The position numbers were made by a program, and so were the translations under genes. 64,000 nt of DNA from NCBI GenBank assembly GCA_024234325.1, contig JACKOJ010000010.1:1-64000 (forward strand), written 5' to 3'. Below the pieces are notes generated by a model. It had not been told where the DNA came from and made no database searches. It saw only the letters and a program-made list of their open reading frames with translations. Origin of the DNA: Pseudomonadales bacterium (GTDB lineage: Bacteria; Pseudomonadota; Gammaproteobacteria; Pseudomonadales; Pseudohongiellaceae). Below are positions 52,013 through 61,024 of this stretch, piece after piece. The first letter of the stretch is position 1. Every line of letters starts with the position of its first letter.

Positions 52013-53674
52013 GTGGATGCAATCAATGCCCTGTTAGTTCAAATGGATGGAATGCTGGCGGGTTCCGCCTGGTTTCCCTACCTGCTGCTGTTCACCGGCC
52101 TGTTCTTTACGCTGTACCTGAAGTTCCCCCAGATTCGTTTCTTCCGCCATGCCCTGAAGGTGGTCAGCGGCAAGCTGGACCGCGAGGGCGCGCCTGGTGA
52201 CACGAGTCACTTTCAGGCTCTGTCCACCGCCCTGGCGGGCACCATTGGCACCGGCAATATCGGCGGGGTGGCCTTTGCCCTGTTTCTTGGGGGGCCGGCT
52301 GCGCTGTTCTGGATGTGGACGACGGCCTTCCTGGGCATGACGACCAAGTTCGTGGAAGTGACCCTGTCGCACAAGTACCGGGTGAAGACAGAGGACGGCT
52401 CCATGGCGGGTGGCCCCATGTATTACATGGAAAATGCGCTGAAGTCGCGCCCCCTGGCGATCCTGTTTTCCGTGGCGGCGGTACTCACCTGTTTCGGCAT
52501 CGGCAATTTTCCGCAGATCAACAGTATTGCCGCAGGGCTGCGGGACTCCTTCGGAATCAGTCCCATGGTGTCCGGTGCGGTGCTCACGGTGCTGCTCGGG
52601 TTGGTAGTGGTCGGCGGCATCAAGCGCATTGCCCAGGTAGCGTCGAAGCTGGTGCCGGCCATGTCGCTCATCTACGTGATTGGCGCTCTGGCCGTGATCA
52701 TTCCCAACATCGGCAATGTCGGCCCCTCTTTTGTGTCCATCTTCTCCGATGTGTTTACCGGTTCCGCAGCCACAGGCGGTTTCCTGGGAGCCACGATTGC
52801 CTATGCCTTCAATCGCGGCGTCAACCGCGGGCTGTTCTCCAATGAGGCAGGTCTGGGCTCGTCCTCCATTGCGCACTCTGCGGCGAGAACCGACGAGCCT
52901 GCCGACGAAGGCATGGTGTCGCTGCTGGAGCCGTTTATCGACACCATCGTGATCTGCACTCTAACCGGTCTGGTCATTCTGTCTTCCGGCGTGTGGAGCC
53001 AGAAACATGAGAATGTCTTTGCGCGGGCGGATACGGCGATTGTCGCGGGGGTGTATGACGACAGCGATGCGGCGGACCGGGAGGCGCTGTTTCATTATCT
53101 GAGCAATGGGGAAACCGCTGTGCGTGCCTATACGGGAGACATGGAACTGGCGGCGGGGCGTATTCTGAATACCGAAGATTTCACGCTGCTGCATGCCCGC
53201 TCGGTGGCGGAAGACATGCGCTTCAGTGTTGGCGGCGAGCCTGCACAGGGGCGTTTCCATGTCACTGATGGTCGGCCGGATGACCTGAACCTGCAGATCG
53301 TGGGGCGCTCCCTGATCCACTCGGTTCCGCTGACGGCCAAAGCCTTTACCCAGGGCATGCTCGGTGACGCCGGTCAGTACATTGTTTCGATAGGGCTGTT
53401 GCTGTTCGCGTTCTCCACCGCCATTGCCTGGTCCTACTACGGGGATCGCGCGATTATCTACCTGTTCGGGCATGCCGGGGTGCTGCCCTTCCGGCTGGTT
53501 TATATTGCCGGTTTCTTCCTGGCCGCCCAGGCCGATACCACCCTGATCTGGAATCTCTCGGCGGTGACGCTGTTCTTCATGGCCATGCCCAATCTGATCG
53601 GCATCCTGCTGCTGCGCAAGGACATGAAGGCCACCACCGAGGATTACTGGAGTCGCGTCAAATCCCGCTCATGA
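52013..53674 (+). CDS. AGCS-family sodium:alanine/glycine symporter
   Basis: 553 aa membrane protein with about 11 helices. Family signatures: GTIGTGNIGGVAFALFLGGPAALFWMW and NRGLFSNEAGLGSSSIAHSAA. Usual AGCS proteins are about 450-480 aa; here a polar segment of about 120 residues (roughly 330-450, FARADTAIVAGVYDDSD to DLNLQIVGRSLIHS) interrupts the helices, probably an external or cytoplasmic domain. GTG at 52013 chosen because TGAGGA sits 8 bp upstream; the ATG at 51998 has none. Convergent with the acetate-type symporter (6-bp overlap). Confidence 0.9.
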   Translation: MDAINALLVQMDGMLAGSAWFPYLLLFTGLFFTLYLKFPQIRFFRHALKVVSGKLDREGAPGDTSHFQALSTALAGTIGTGNIGGVAFALFLGGPAALFWMWTTAFLGMTTKFVEVTLSHKYRVKTEDGSMAGGPMYYMENALKSRPLAILFSVAAVLTCFGIGNFPQINSIAAGLRDSFGISPMVSGAVLTVLLGLVVVGGIKRIAQVASKLVPAMSLIYVIGALAVIIPNIGNVGPSFVSIFSDVFTGSAATGGFLGATIAYAFNRGVNRGLFSNEAGLGSSSIAHSAARTDEPADEGMVSLLEPFIDTIVICTLTGLVILSSGVWSQKHENVFARADTAIVAGVYDDSDAADREALFHYLSNGETAVRAYTGDMELAAGRILNTEDFTLLHARSVAEDMRFSVGGEPAQGRFHVTDGRPDDLNLQIVGRSLIHSVPLTAKAFTQGMLGDAGQYIVSIGLLLFAFSTAIAWSYYGDRAIIYLFGHAGVLPFRLVYIAGFFLAAQADTTLIWNLSAVTLFFMAMPNLIGILLLRKDMKATTEDYWSRVKSRS

Positions 53675-55360
53675 GCGGTGCAGATGCTCCCCCGGCAGGC
53701 GGATGTTGCGCACGATCATCTGTACGTCTTCCGGGGGTTCCGCCGTCAGTCGGCAGACAAGCAGCGCGACTGCCAGGTTGAGCAGTGTTCCCAGGGTACC
53801 GATGCCCTCCGGTGATATACCGAACCACCAGTGTTCGGCATTGCTCATTGCCGGGTTCATGAACTTGAAGTAGATGATGTAGGCGGCGGTGAAGGTGAAG
53901 CCCGTCAGCATGCCAGCCACGGCGCCTTGCCGGTTCATGCGGCTATAGAAGATGCCGAGGACAATAGCCGGGAAGAAGGAGGCCGCCGCGAGACCGAATG
54001 CAAAGGCCACTACCTCCGCCACGAAACCGGGCGGATTGATCCCAAAATACCCCGCAATCAACACGGCTACGAAGATCGCGATGCGGGCGTAGATCAGCTC
54101 CTGTTTCTCGGTGATATCCGGGGCAAGACAGCGTTTCAGCAGGTCGTGTGAAATAGAGGTCGATATGACCAGCAACAGACCCGCAGCAGTGGACAGGGCT
54201 GCCGCCAGCGCACCGGCTGCCACCAGTGCGACCACCCAACCGGGCAGGTTGGCGATTTCCGGGTTGGCCAGCACCATGATGTCACGGTTGACCGTCAGCT
54301 CATTGCGTTCCGGGTCGCCCACATACTGGATGCGGCCATCGCCATTCTTGTCATTGAAGGAGATCAGGCTGGTGCGTTCCCAGGTGGTGAACCAGGCCGG
54401 TACTGACGCGTATTCGGCGTTGTTCACGGTGTTCATCAGGTTGGTCTTGGAGAAGGCGGCAATAGCGGGCGCCGTGGTATACAGAATGGCGATGAAGATC
54501 AGCGCAAAGCCGGCGGAGCGGCGTGCATCGCGGACGCTGGGAACTGTGAAGAAACGGATGATAACGTGGGGCAGCCCGGCGGTGCCGAACATCAGGGCCG
54601 CAGTGATGAAAAACACGTCCTGGGTGCTCTTCTGTCCGGAGGTGTAGGTGCCGAATCCCAGCTCCTGACTGATGCCGTCGAGACGGTCCAGCAGATAGCC
54701 GCCGCCGAATTCCGGCGTCAGTTCCGAACCAAAACCGAGCTGGGGAATCGGATTGCCGGTCATCATCAGGGAAATAAAGATAGCGGGCACCATATAGGCA
54801 AAGATGAGCACGCAGTACTGCGCCACCTGTGTGTAGGTGATGCCTTTCATGCCCCCCAATACCGCATAGAAGAAGACGATCGCCATGCCGATCACCACGC
54901 CGGTTGTGATGTCCACTTCCAGGAAGCGGGAGAAGACGATTCCTGCCCCCTGCATCTGTCCGCAGACATAGACGAAGGACACGACGATCGCGCAGAACAC
55001 GGCAGCAAGCCGTGCACTCTGGGAGTAGTAGCGGTCGCCGATGAACGCCGGCACTGTGAACTTGCCGAATTTGCGCAGATAGGGCGCCAGCAGCATCGCC
55101 AGCAGCACGTAGCCGCCGGTCCAGCCCATCAGGTAGTAGGTGCCGTCACGGCCAAGAAAGGAGATCAGGCCCGCCATGGAAATAAAGGAGGCGGCAGACA
55201 TCCAGTCGGCAGCGGTTGCCATGCCATTGGTCATGGGGTGTACGCCCCCACCGGCGACATAGAAATCGTGGGTCGAACCGGCTTTTGACCACACGGCAAT
55301 GGCAATGTACAGGCCGAAGGTGACGAAGATGAACAGGTAGGTCCAGATTTGCACACTCAT
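53669..55360 (-). CDS. sodium:solute symporter, acetate-type (VC_2705 subfamily)
   Basis: 563 aa SSS-family membrane protein. DFYVAGGGVHPMTNGMATAADWMSAASFISMAGLI, GMKGITYTQVAQYCVLIFAYMVPAIFISL, FGTAGLPHVIIRFFTVPSVRDAR and AAGALAAALSTAAGLLLVISTSISHDLL are close to ActP-like carriers. An insert between helices holds DKNGDGRIQYVGD, an EF-hand-like loop. It forms a pair with the DUF4212 small subunit (start overlap of 4 bp). Likely imports acetate or similar monocarboxylates for Acs. Substrate inferred. Confidence 0.88.
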   Translation of the reverse strand: MSVQIWTYLFIFVTFGLYIAIAVWSKAGSTHDFYVAGGGVHPMTNGMATAADWMSAASFISMAGLISFLGRDGTYYLMGWTGGYVLLAMLLAPYLRKFGKFTVPAFIGDRYYSQSARLAAVFCAIVVSFVYVCGQMQGAGIVFSRFLEVDITTGVVIGMAIVFFYAVLGGMKGITYTQVAQYCVLIFAYMVPAIFISLMMTGNPIPQLGFGSELTPEFGGGYLLDRLDGISQELGFGTYTSGQKSTQDVFFITAALMFGTAGLPHVIIRFFTVPSVRDARRSAGFALIFIAILYTTAPAIAAFSKTNLMNTVNNAEYASVPAWFTTWERTSLISFNDKNGDGRIQYVGDPERNELTVNRDIMVLANPEIANLPGWVVALVAAGALAAALSTAAGLLLVISTSISHDLLKRCLAPDITEKQELIYARIAIFVAVLIAGYFGINPPGFVAEVVAFAFGLAAASFFPAIVLGIFYSRMNRQGAVAGMLTGFTFTAAYIIYFKFMNPAMSNAEHWWFGISPEGIGTLGTLLNLAVALLVCRLTAEPPEDVQMIVRNIRLPGEHLHRS

Positions 55361-55680
55361 GCCTTGTCCTCCTGCGCCTGGGTGTCGGATTCGCCGCCCT
55401 GTTGCAGGGAGGACTGATGGTCAAGATCGAACTTGCGATCGAGCTTGTCCATCTGACGGATGTAGACGTAGATCAGGACAATAAAACCATAGATCGACCC
55501 TTGCTGTGCCATCCAGAATCCCAGCTTGAAGCCTCCGATGCGAAACTGATCGAGGAAATCCGCCAGCAGAATGCCGCAGACGAAAGAAATGAAAAACCAC
55601 ACGGACAGGAGTGTCAGCACGATTCTGACGTTGGCACGCCAGTAGGCGTGGGCATTGTTGTCAGACTTCTTGTCAGACAT
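55357..55680 (-). CDS. DUF4212 small subunit of the sodium:solute symporter
   Basis: 107 aa with two membrane segments (VLTLLSVWFFISFVCGILLA and GSIYGFIVLIYVYIRQM) and the DUF4212 pattern DQFRIGGFKLGFWMAQQGSIYGFIVLIYVY. These small proteins are translated just before, and coupled to, the large symporter of the VC_2705 type. Start ATG at 55680; the divergent LysR gene lies 254 bp away and may regulate the pair. Confidence 0.9.
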   Translation of the reverse strand: MSDKKSDNNAHAYWRANVRIVLTLLSVWFFISFVCGILLADFLDQFRIGGFKLGFWMAQQGSIYGFIVLIYVYIRQMDKLDRKFDLDHQSSLQQGGESDTQAQEDKA

Positions 55681-55934
55681 AGGGCGCCTCTCTTCTTTTT
55701 AGTATGTAATGCATTGATTATTATCGTTATTTTCAAGCAAGTCGCGCGTTGTGCGCTGATGTTAGCACTAAAATCTGAGCAGGTACACGCTGACGCAGAG
55801 TGTGAGAATCGCTTTTTCCGCTTGTCCCTTCCTGCCGTGCACTGGTCATGTCATGGCTTGATTCCGCTGCTTGATATCGTACTATTCATGACGTTAATAA
55901 GACTAAGCTCAGCTATTAAAAAGGCCCAGACGCC

Positions 55935-56825
55935 ATGAGCGCCAAACGCTGTGACCTCAACCTCTTTCTGGTGTTTGACACCATCTACACCGAGCGCAAT
56001 CTGACCCAGGCTGCCAGGACGCTGGACATCACCCAGCCAGCGGTCAGCAATGCGCTGGCCCGTCTGCGCAAGCTGTTTGACGACGAGTTGTTCATTCGTA
56101 CCGCGCGCGGAATGCAACCGACGCCGGTGGCAGACAACGTGGCCCACAATGTGTCGGCGGCACTGGGACTGCTCAAGGGCAGCCTGCTGGAACGGCAGAA
56201 CTTCGATCCCCTGCAGACGGAGCGGGTTTTCCAGTTCAGCATGAGTGACCTGGCCGAAGCCCTGGTGTTGCCCCGGTTGATGCCCCTGATCGAGTCGTCG
56301 GCGCCGCACCTGACGCTGCAGAGCTATTATGTGAAGCGGCAGGAGCTGGCGCGCAATCTGGCACGCGGAGAAGTGGATTTTGCGGTGGAGGTGCCTCTGG
56401 TGGACGATCCGCAACTGTGCCACCACTCACTCATCAGCGATGACTATGTCTGCGTCCTGCGTCACGGGCATCCGGCCCTGCAGGAAGCGTTTACGCTGGA
56501 TGCCTTTCTGGCGCTGCAGCACGTGCATGTGTCCAGCCGTCGCAAGGGGATGGGGCAGGTGGATCTGGCGCTGCTGAAACTGGATGTTGAGCGTCGCATA
56601 CGGCTGCGCGTGCAGCATTACCGTGTTGCGGCCGCAATTGTGGGCTCGACGGATCTGGCACTGAGCATGCCGCGCTTTCTGGCGGAGAGGTATGATCTGG
56701 CGATTCTGCCGCTGCCCTTCCCGGTGCCGCAACTGAATTTCCATCTGTACTGGCACCGGCAGGCCGACAGTGACAGCGCGCATCGCTGGATGCGCGAATC
56801 CCTGATCAGGCTTTTCGAGACCTGA
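55935..56825 (+). CDS. LysR-family transcriptional regulator
   Basis: 296 aa. N-terminal winged helix-turn-helix (LNLFLVFDTIYTERNLTQAARTLDITQPAVSNALARLRKLFDDELFIRTARGMQPT, residues about 6-61) and a substrate-binding-like effector domain. Divergent from the DUF4212/symporter pair, so it probably controls uptake of that substrate; inferred from position. ATG at 55935. Ends 16 bp before the convergent darP. Confidence 0.93.
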   Translation: MSAKRCDLNLFLVFDTIYTERNLTQAARTLDITQPAVSNALARLRKLFDDELFIRTARGMQPTPVADNVAHNVSAALGLLKGSLLERQNFDPLQTERVFQFSMSDLAEALVLPRLMPLIESSAPHLTLQSYYVKRQELARNLARGEVDFAVEVPLVDDPQLCHHSLISDDYVCVLRHGHPALQEAFTLDAFLALQHVHVSSRRKGMGQVDLALLKLDVERRIRLRVQHYRVAAAIVGSTDLALSMPRFLAERYDLAILPLPFPVPQLNFHLYWHRQADSDSAHRWMRESLIRLFET

Positions 56826-56841
56826 GCGGCACGGGCAGGGG

Positions 56842-57348
56842 CTACTCGATAAATTCCTTGATGTAATTCAACAGGCGCCGCCGGTGAACCCGGGCGCTGT
56901 CCTCGTTGTCCTTGCCGTGGTTGCGCAGAATCTGGCGAATTGCCTGACGCTCTGCAAGGGGCCAGGTGTCCACAAAAGCATTGATGTCATCTTCCGAGCC
57001 ACCCAGCAGACGCTCTGCCCATTGTTCGATCAGTTGTGCCCGACGCACTTCGGCGCGATCCGGGGTCCGCATCCGGTCGAGTTCCTGCTGGATGGCCTCG
57101 TGATCGGCATCCCGCATCAGGCGTCCGATAAACTGCAACTGGCGGCGTTTGGCCTCGTGCTTGTTTGGCAGGCGGTTGAACTCCGCAATGCCGGCACGCA
57201 GCTCGGCGCTCAGGGGCAGTTTGTCGAGTTGTTTCTTGCTCAGGGTGGTCAGTTCCTCCCCCAGTTTCTGCACGCCGATCATGTCGCGCTTGCGCTGGGA
57301 TTTGCTGGGAGGCAGTTGTGACCAGTCAAAGTTGTCTTGTTCTGTCAT
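56842..57348 (-). CDS. darP: ribosome-associated protein DarP/YjgA
   Basis: 168 aa. DUF615 family, needed for maturation of the 50S subunit. Typical features: QLPPSKSQRKRDMIGVQKLGEELTTLSKKQLDKLPLSAELRAGI at the start, FIGRLMRD, and a C-terminal RRRLLNYIKEF. Last gene of the ptsN-rapZ-ptsO run on the same strand, 48 bp after ptsO. Full length. Confidence 0.92.
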   Translation of the reverse strand: MTEQDNFDWSQLPPSKSQRKRDMIGVQKLGEELTTLSKKQLDKLPLSAELRAGIAEFNRLPNKHEAKRRQLQFIGRLMRDADHEAIQQELDRMRTPDRAEVRRAQLIEQWAERLLGGSEDDINAFVDTWPLAERQAIRQILRNHGKDNEDSARVHRRRLLNYIKEFIE

Positions 57349-57396
57349 TTCAGTCTCGAATAGCGGGCGGGTCTGTCTGTGAAGTGACCGCCGGTG

Positions 57397-57663
57397 TCAC
57401 TCGCTCTCATCGAAGCGGTTGTTGACCAGTTCGGTAATGGCGGCCAGGGCATCGGCCTCGTCCGGGCCGTCGATCAGGACGTTGAGCACAGTGCCCTTGC
57501 TGGCGGCGAGCATCATCAGCGAGAGAATGCTTTTGCCATCAACCATTTTGTCCTGCCCGACCTTGATCTGGCTGTTGAACGCGGAGCTGACCGATACCAT
57601 GCGCGCCGCAGCGCGGGCATGCAGGCCAGCCTTGTTGCAGATGGTGACAGTGGATTTGATCAT
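57397..57663 (-). CDS. ptsO: nitrogen-PTS phosphocarrier NPr (HPr family)
   Basis: 88 aa. Phospho-acceptor His15 in KAGLHARAAARMV and the family's second site region KSILSLMMLAASKGT. Takes phosphate from EI-Ntr and passes it to EIIA-Ntr (PtsN, encoded here). Follows rapZ by 5 bp, so co-transcribed. Its EI-Ntr (ptsP) is not in the window. Confidence 0.94.
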   Translation of the reverse strand: MIKSTVTICNKAGLHARAAARMVSVSSAFNSQIKVGQDKMVDGKSILSLMMLAASKGTVLNVLIDGPDEADALAAITELVNNRFDESE

Positions 57664-57668
57664 CGTTC

Positions 57669-58538
57669 TTATGTGTTTTCCCTACGTAGTAACTCTCGGT
57701 GCATCACCTGAACATTGCTCAGCTTGCCGGCAAAATGCCGACGCAGACGCTCGCTGAGATAGACGGAGCGGTGCTGTCCGCCGGTGCAGCCAATGGCAAC
57801 AGTCATGTAGCTGCGGTTGTTTTCCTCGAAGCGGGGCAGCCATTTGTCCAGATACTGGCACAGGTCTGCGTACATATCTTCCATGGCCGGCTGGGCCTGC
57901 AGCCATTGCTTTACCTTGTCGTCCTGGCCGGTCAGCGGGCGCAGCTCCTCTTCCCAGTACGGGTTCGGCAGACAGCGCACATCGAAAACCACGTCGGCAT
58001 CGATCGGTACCCCATACTTGTAGCCGAAGGACTCGAATATCAGGGCCAGGCCGCTGTCCTCACGCTCCACCACCCGCGTGCGGATCATTTCGCGTAACTG
58101 GTGCAGCGACATATTGCTGGTGTCGATGGAGAGGCTGGCGAGCAGGGCGATCTGCTCCAGCAGCGTGGTTTCCATATTGATCGCCTGCCGCAGGCCGATC
58201 TTGTCCGTCGTCAGTGGATGCTTGCGTCGGCTCTCGCTGAAGCGCTTGATCAGCGTCGGGCTGCTGGCATCGAGAAAAATCACCTCGGTGCGCAGTGAGC
58301 TTCGGCGCAACTGCTCGATGATCATCGGCACCTGCTCCAGATCCGAAGGGATGTTGCGGGCATCGATACTGACGGCAACCTGGGGGGCATCCCCGACCTG
58401 TTCACTGACGCGCTGTGCGAGTGCAGGCAGCAGGCTGGCGGGGAGATTGTCGATGCAATAGAAACCGTGATCCTCAAGCATGTTGAGGGCGGTACTCTTT
58501 CCGGAGCCTGAGCGGCCGCTGATGATCAGGAGTTTCAC
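57669..58538 (-). CDS. rapZ: RNase adapter protein RapZ
   Basis: 289 aa. Binds nucleotide at Walker A GRSGSGKSTALNML (about residue 8), and has the C-terminal RNA-binding part TVAIGCTGGQHRSVYLSERL. In enterics it controls glucosamine-6-phosphate synthase via sRNAs; in other bacteria its targets are less known. It lies in the usual ptsN-rapZ-ptsO order. ATG at 58538; 107 bp from ptsN. Confidence 0.95.
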   Translation of the reverse strand: MKLLIISGRSGSGKSTALNMLEDHGFYCIDNLPASLLPALAQRVSEQVGDAPQVAVSIDARNIPSDLEQVPMIIEQLRRSSLRTEVIFLDASSPTLIKRFSESRRKHPLTTDKIGLRQAINMETTLLEQIALLASLSIDTSNMSLHQLREMIRTRVVEREDSGLALIFESFGYKYGVPIDADVVFDVRCLPNPYWEEELRPLTGQDDKVKQWLQAQPAMEDMYADLCQYLDKWLPRFEENNRSYMTVAIGCTGGQHRSVYLSERLRRHFAGKLSNVQVMHRELLRRENT

Positions 58539-58645
58539 TTGCTTGTTTCGCCCGCGGGTCTGTTGCCTGTTCAGGGTTCTTATGGGGCCCTGCGCTGCAC
58601 AAAATCCGTACTACACTAACAGCTTTGCTGCACAGTGAATAGCGC

Positions 58646-59095
58646 TCAGGACCGGGTGGCAATCTCGTACAGGGCCTCGGCGCTCTGGGCCTGGCGCAGC
58701 TCGTTGCAGAAGCTCTCCTGATGGAACAGGGTCGCCAGTGCACCGAGCACCTTGAGGTGTTCCTCGGTCTCCTGCGACGGCACGATCAGCACAAAGAGCA
58801 GGTCCACGGAGCGGGAGTCGATGGCGTCGAAGTCGATGCCTTCCTCCAGAGTCACCAATGCCCCCGTAATGTGTTCGCAATCGGCAACCCGACAGTGGGG
58901 GATGGCAATGCCGTTCCCGATGCCGGTGCTGCCAAGCTGTTCGCGGGCAAGCAGGGCGCTGTAGATGTGGTCTGCCGAGAGTGACTGGGTCTGGGTTGAG
59001 ATCAGTTCGCTGATGGTGGTCAGAAAACGTTTCTTACTGACGCCCGGCAGCTTACAGAAACAGCGCTCCGGAGTCAGAATGGTGTTGAGTTGCAT
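58646..59095 (-). CDS. ptsN: nitrogen-PTS enzyme IIA (EIIA-Ntr)
   Basis: 149 aa. Regulatory phosphorelay end point; phospho-site His67 in NGIAIPHCRV. Starts MQLNTILTPERCFCKLPGVSKKR at 59095; the frame opens earlier. Influences potassium transport and sigma-54-related regulation in other species. The gene usually before it, hpf, is absent: only 109 bp separate it from rpoN. Confidence 0.93.
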   Translation of the reverse strand: MQLNTILTPERCFCKLPGVSKKRFLTTISELISTQTQSLSADHIYSALLAREQLGSTGIGNGIAIPHCRVADCEHITGALVTLEEGIDFDAIDSRSVDLLFVLIVPSQETEEHLKVLGALATLFHQESFCNELRQAQSAEALYEIATRS

Positions 59096-59204
59096 GTTGT
59101 GCGGGTCTCGTGGGTCGGGAGTTCGCGCAGATTTTAGCACTGCTGCCACGCGGATTTGAGTGTTTTTTCTACCATTTGGTCACAGTCTGTGCGTGCTGTG
59201 AGCC

Positions 59205-60758
59205 CTACACCAGCTTCTTGCGTTCGTTGGAAGGAGGAATGGACAGGGATTCGCGGTACTTGGCGATGGTGCGCCGTGCCACGTTGATGCCCTGATCCTC
59301 AAGCAGTTTGGTGATCTTGCTGTCGCTCAGGGGCTTGCGCGCATTCTCTGCGGCCACCAGTTTCTTGATCAGTGCCCGAATCGCCGTGGAGGAGCATTCG
59401 CCGCCGCCCGCCGTGCTGACATGGCTGGAGAAGAAATACTTGAGCTCGAAGATGCCCTTGGGCGTGTGCATGTATTTCTGTGTGGTGACGCGTGAGATGG
59501 TGGATTCGTGCATGCTCACCGCTTCGGCGATGTCGTGCAGCACCAGCGGTTTCATGGCCTCTTCCCCGTATTCGAAGAAGCCCTTCTGGTGCTCGACGAT
59601 GCGGGTGGCGACCTTCATCAGGGTTTCGTTACGGCTCTGCAGGCTCTTGATGAACCAGCGCGCTTCCTGCAGGTTGTCACGCAGGTAGTTGTTGTCGGCG
59701 CTGTTGTCGGCGCGCCGCACCAGCGAAGCGTAGTCAGGGTTGATGCGAATCTTCGGGGCAGTTTCCGGGTTCAGTTCCACCCGCCAGCGGCCGCTATCGC
59801 TGTCCTTGGTGACAATGACATCGGGCACGATGTAGGTGGTGGACGGCGGTGCGATATCGGCACCGGGCCGGGGGTTGAGATGCTCGATCACGCTGATGGC
59901 GTCGCGCAGCTCGGGTTCCTTGAGTCGCGTCAGACGCATCAGTTGTGCGTAGTCGCGGTTGCCCAGCAGTTGCAGGTGATCCTTGACGATCAGCTTGGCA
60001 TGTCTGACCGCTGTGGTCAGCTCATCGCCCTCGAACTGCTGCAACTGGATCATCAGGCATTCGGAAAGATCGCGGTAGCCAACGCCGACCGGGTCGAACT
60101 GCTGAATGCGGTGCAGCACCGCCAGCACTTCCTCGGGTTCGATGTCCAGGGAACGCATCAGGCTGGCGTGAATGACGTCGATGCTCAGGGTCAGCATGCC
60201 ATTGGCATCGATCGCGTCGATGATGGCCATGGCAATCAGGCGGTCCGCGTCCGACATGGGGGTCAGATTCAACTGCCATGTCAGATGGTCCTGCAGGGTC
60301 TCCGTGACGCTGTTGCGCGACTCGAAGTCCATGCCTTCGCCGTCAGCCCCGCTGGAGCCACCGCCCGTGGTGTAGATGCTCTGGTATACATCATCCCAAC
60401 TGCTGTCCACCGACAGCTCCTGGGGAATACTGTCTTCCCAGCGGTTGTCATCTCCCCCGGTCGCGCTGCCGTAATCGTTCTCGCCCATGTCGTCGTTGCT
60501 GGACAGCGAATGTTCGGGGCGGTAGTCATCCGGGGTGCTGGCGGTCTGGGGCTGGCTGTCGCCTTCCCCGTCACCGTCGTCCGAGGGGCGGTAGTCGTCC
60601 ATGCTCTCGTCGATTTCGAGCATGGGATTGGACTCAAGTGCCTGGTGAATTTCCTGCTGCAGGTCCAGCGTGGAGAGCTGGAGAAGACGAATGGCTTGCT
60701 GCAGCTGTGGCGTCATGGTCAATTGCTGACCTAGCTTGAGCTGTAGCGATAATTTCAT
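59205..60758 (-). CDS. rpoN: RNA polymerase sigma-54 factor
   Basis: 517 aa. Sigma factor for -24/-12 promoters, needed by the FisR and CbrB type activators in this window. Region I MKLSLQLKLGQQLTMTPQLQQAIRLLQL, an acidic region II (about 50-120), the core-binding domain, and the RpoN box ARRTIAKYRE (about 494-503) that reads the -24 element. ATG at 60758; the frame is open further up without homology. 266 bp from lptB. hpf, normally next, is missing. Confidence 0.96.
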   Translation of the reverse strand: MKLSLQLKLGQQLTMTPQLQQAIRLLQLSTLDLQQEIHQALESNPMLEIDESMDDYRPSDDGDGEGDSQPQTASTPDDYRPEHSLSSNDDMGENDYGSATGGDDNRWEDSIPQELSVDSSWDDVYQSIYTTGGGSSGADGEGMDFESRNSVTETLQDHLTWQLNLTPMSDADRLIAMAIIDAIDANGMLTLSIDVIHASLMRSLDIEPEEVLAVLHRIQQFDPVGVGYRDLSECLMIQLQQFEGDELTTAVRHAKLIVKDHLQLLGNRDYAQLMRLTRLKEPELRDAISVIEHLNPRPGADIAPPSTTYIVPDVIVTKDSDSGRWRVELNPETAPKIRINPDYASLVRRADNSADNNYLRDNLQEARWFIKSLQSRNETLMKVATRIVEHQKGFFEYGEEAMKPLVLHDIAEAVSMHESTISRVTTQKYMHTPKGIFELKYFFSSHVSTAGGGECSSTAIRALIKKLVAAENARKPLSDSKITKLLEDQGINVARRTIAKYRESLSIPPSNERKKLV

Positions 60759-60970
60759 ATTCTTGCGGTCGTCATCTGCTGTGATACATCCGGTTGATTC
60801 ACTCGGGAGACGCACTGGCAGGGACTGCTTCGTGGCGCTCGCCTGGCTGCCCCGGGCGCTTGCCGACAGCCATACAGCAAGTATCGTGCCGTAAGTCGCT
60901 AGCAAATTTCAAGCCCAATCTGAACTCTCTGAGCAAACTTTGATCAAGGCACGTTTTTTGAGCGTAAGAA

Positions 60971-60997
60971 TGGTGTTCAGAAAAGCGCTGAACACCA
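60971..60997 (-). terminator. terminator-like hairpin between lptB and rpoN
   Basis: TGGTGTTCAG/CTGAACACCA, a perfect 10-bp stem with a 7-nt loop, 28 bp after the lptB stop. The following bases (TTCTTACG) are only modestly T-rich, so read-through to rpoN is possible. Confidence 0.55.
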
Positions 60998-61024
60998 GGA
61001 GTTACGGGGGTTCTGGGCGGATTG

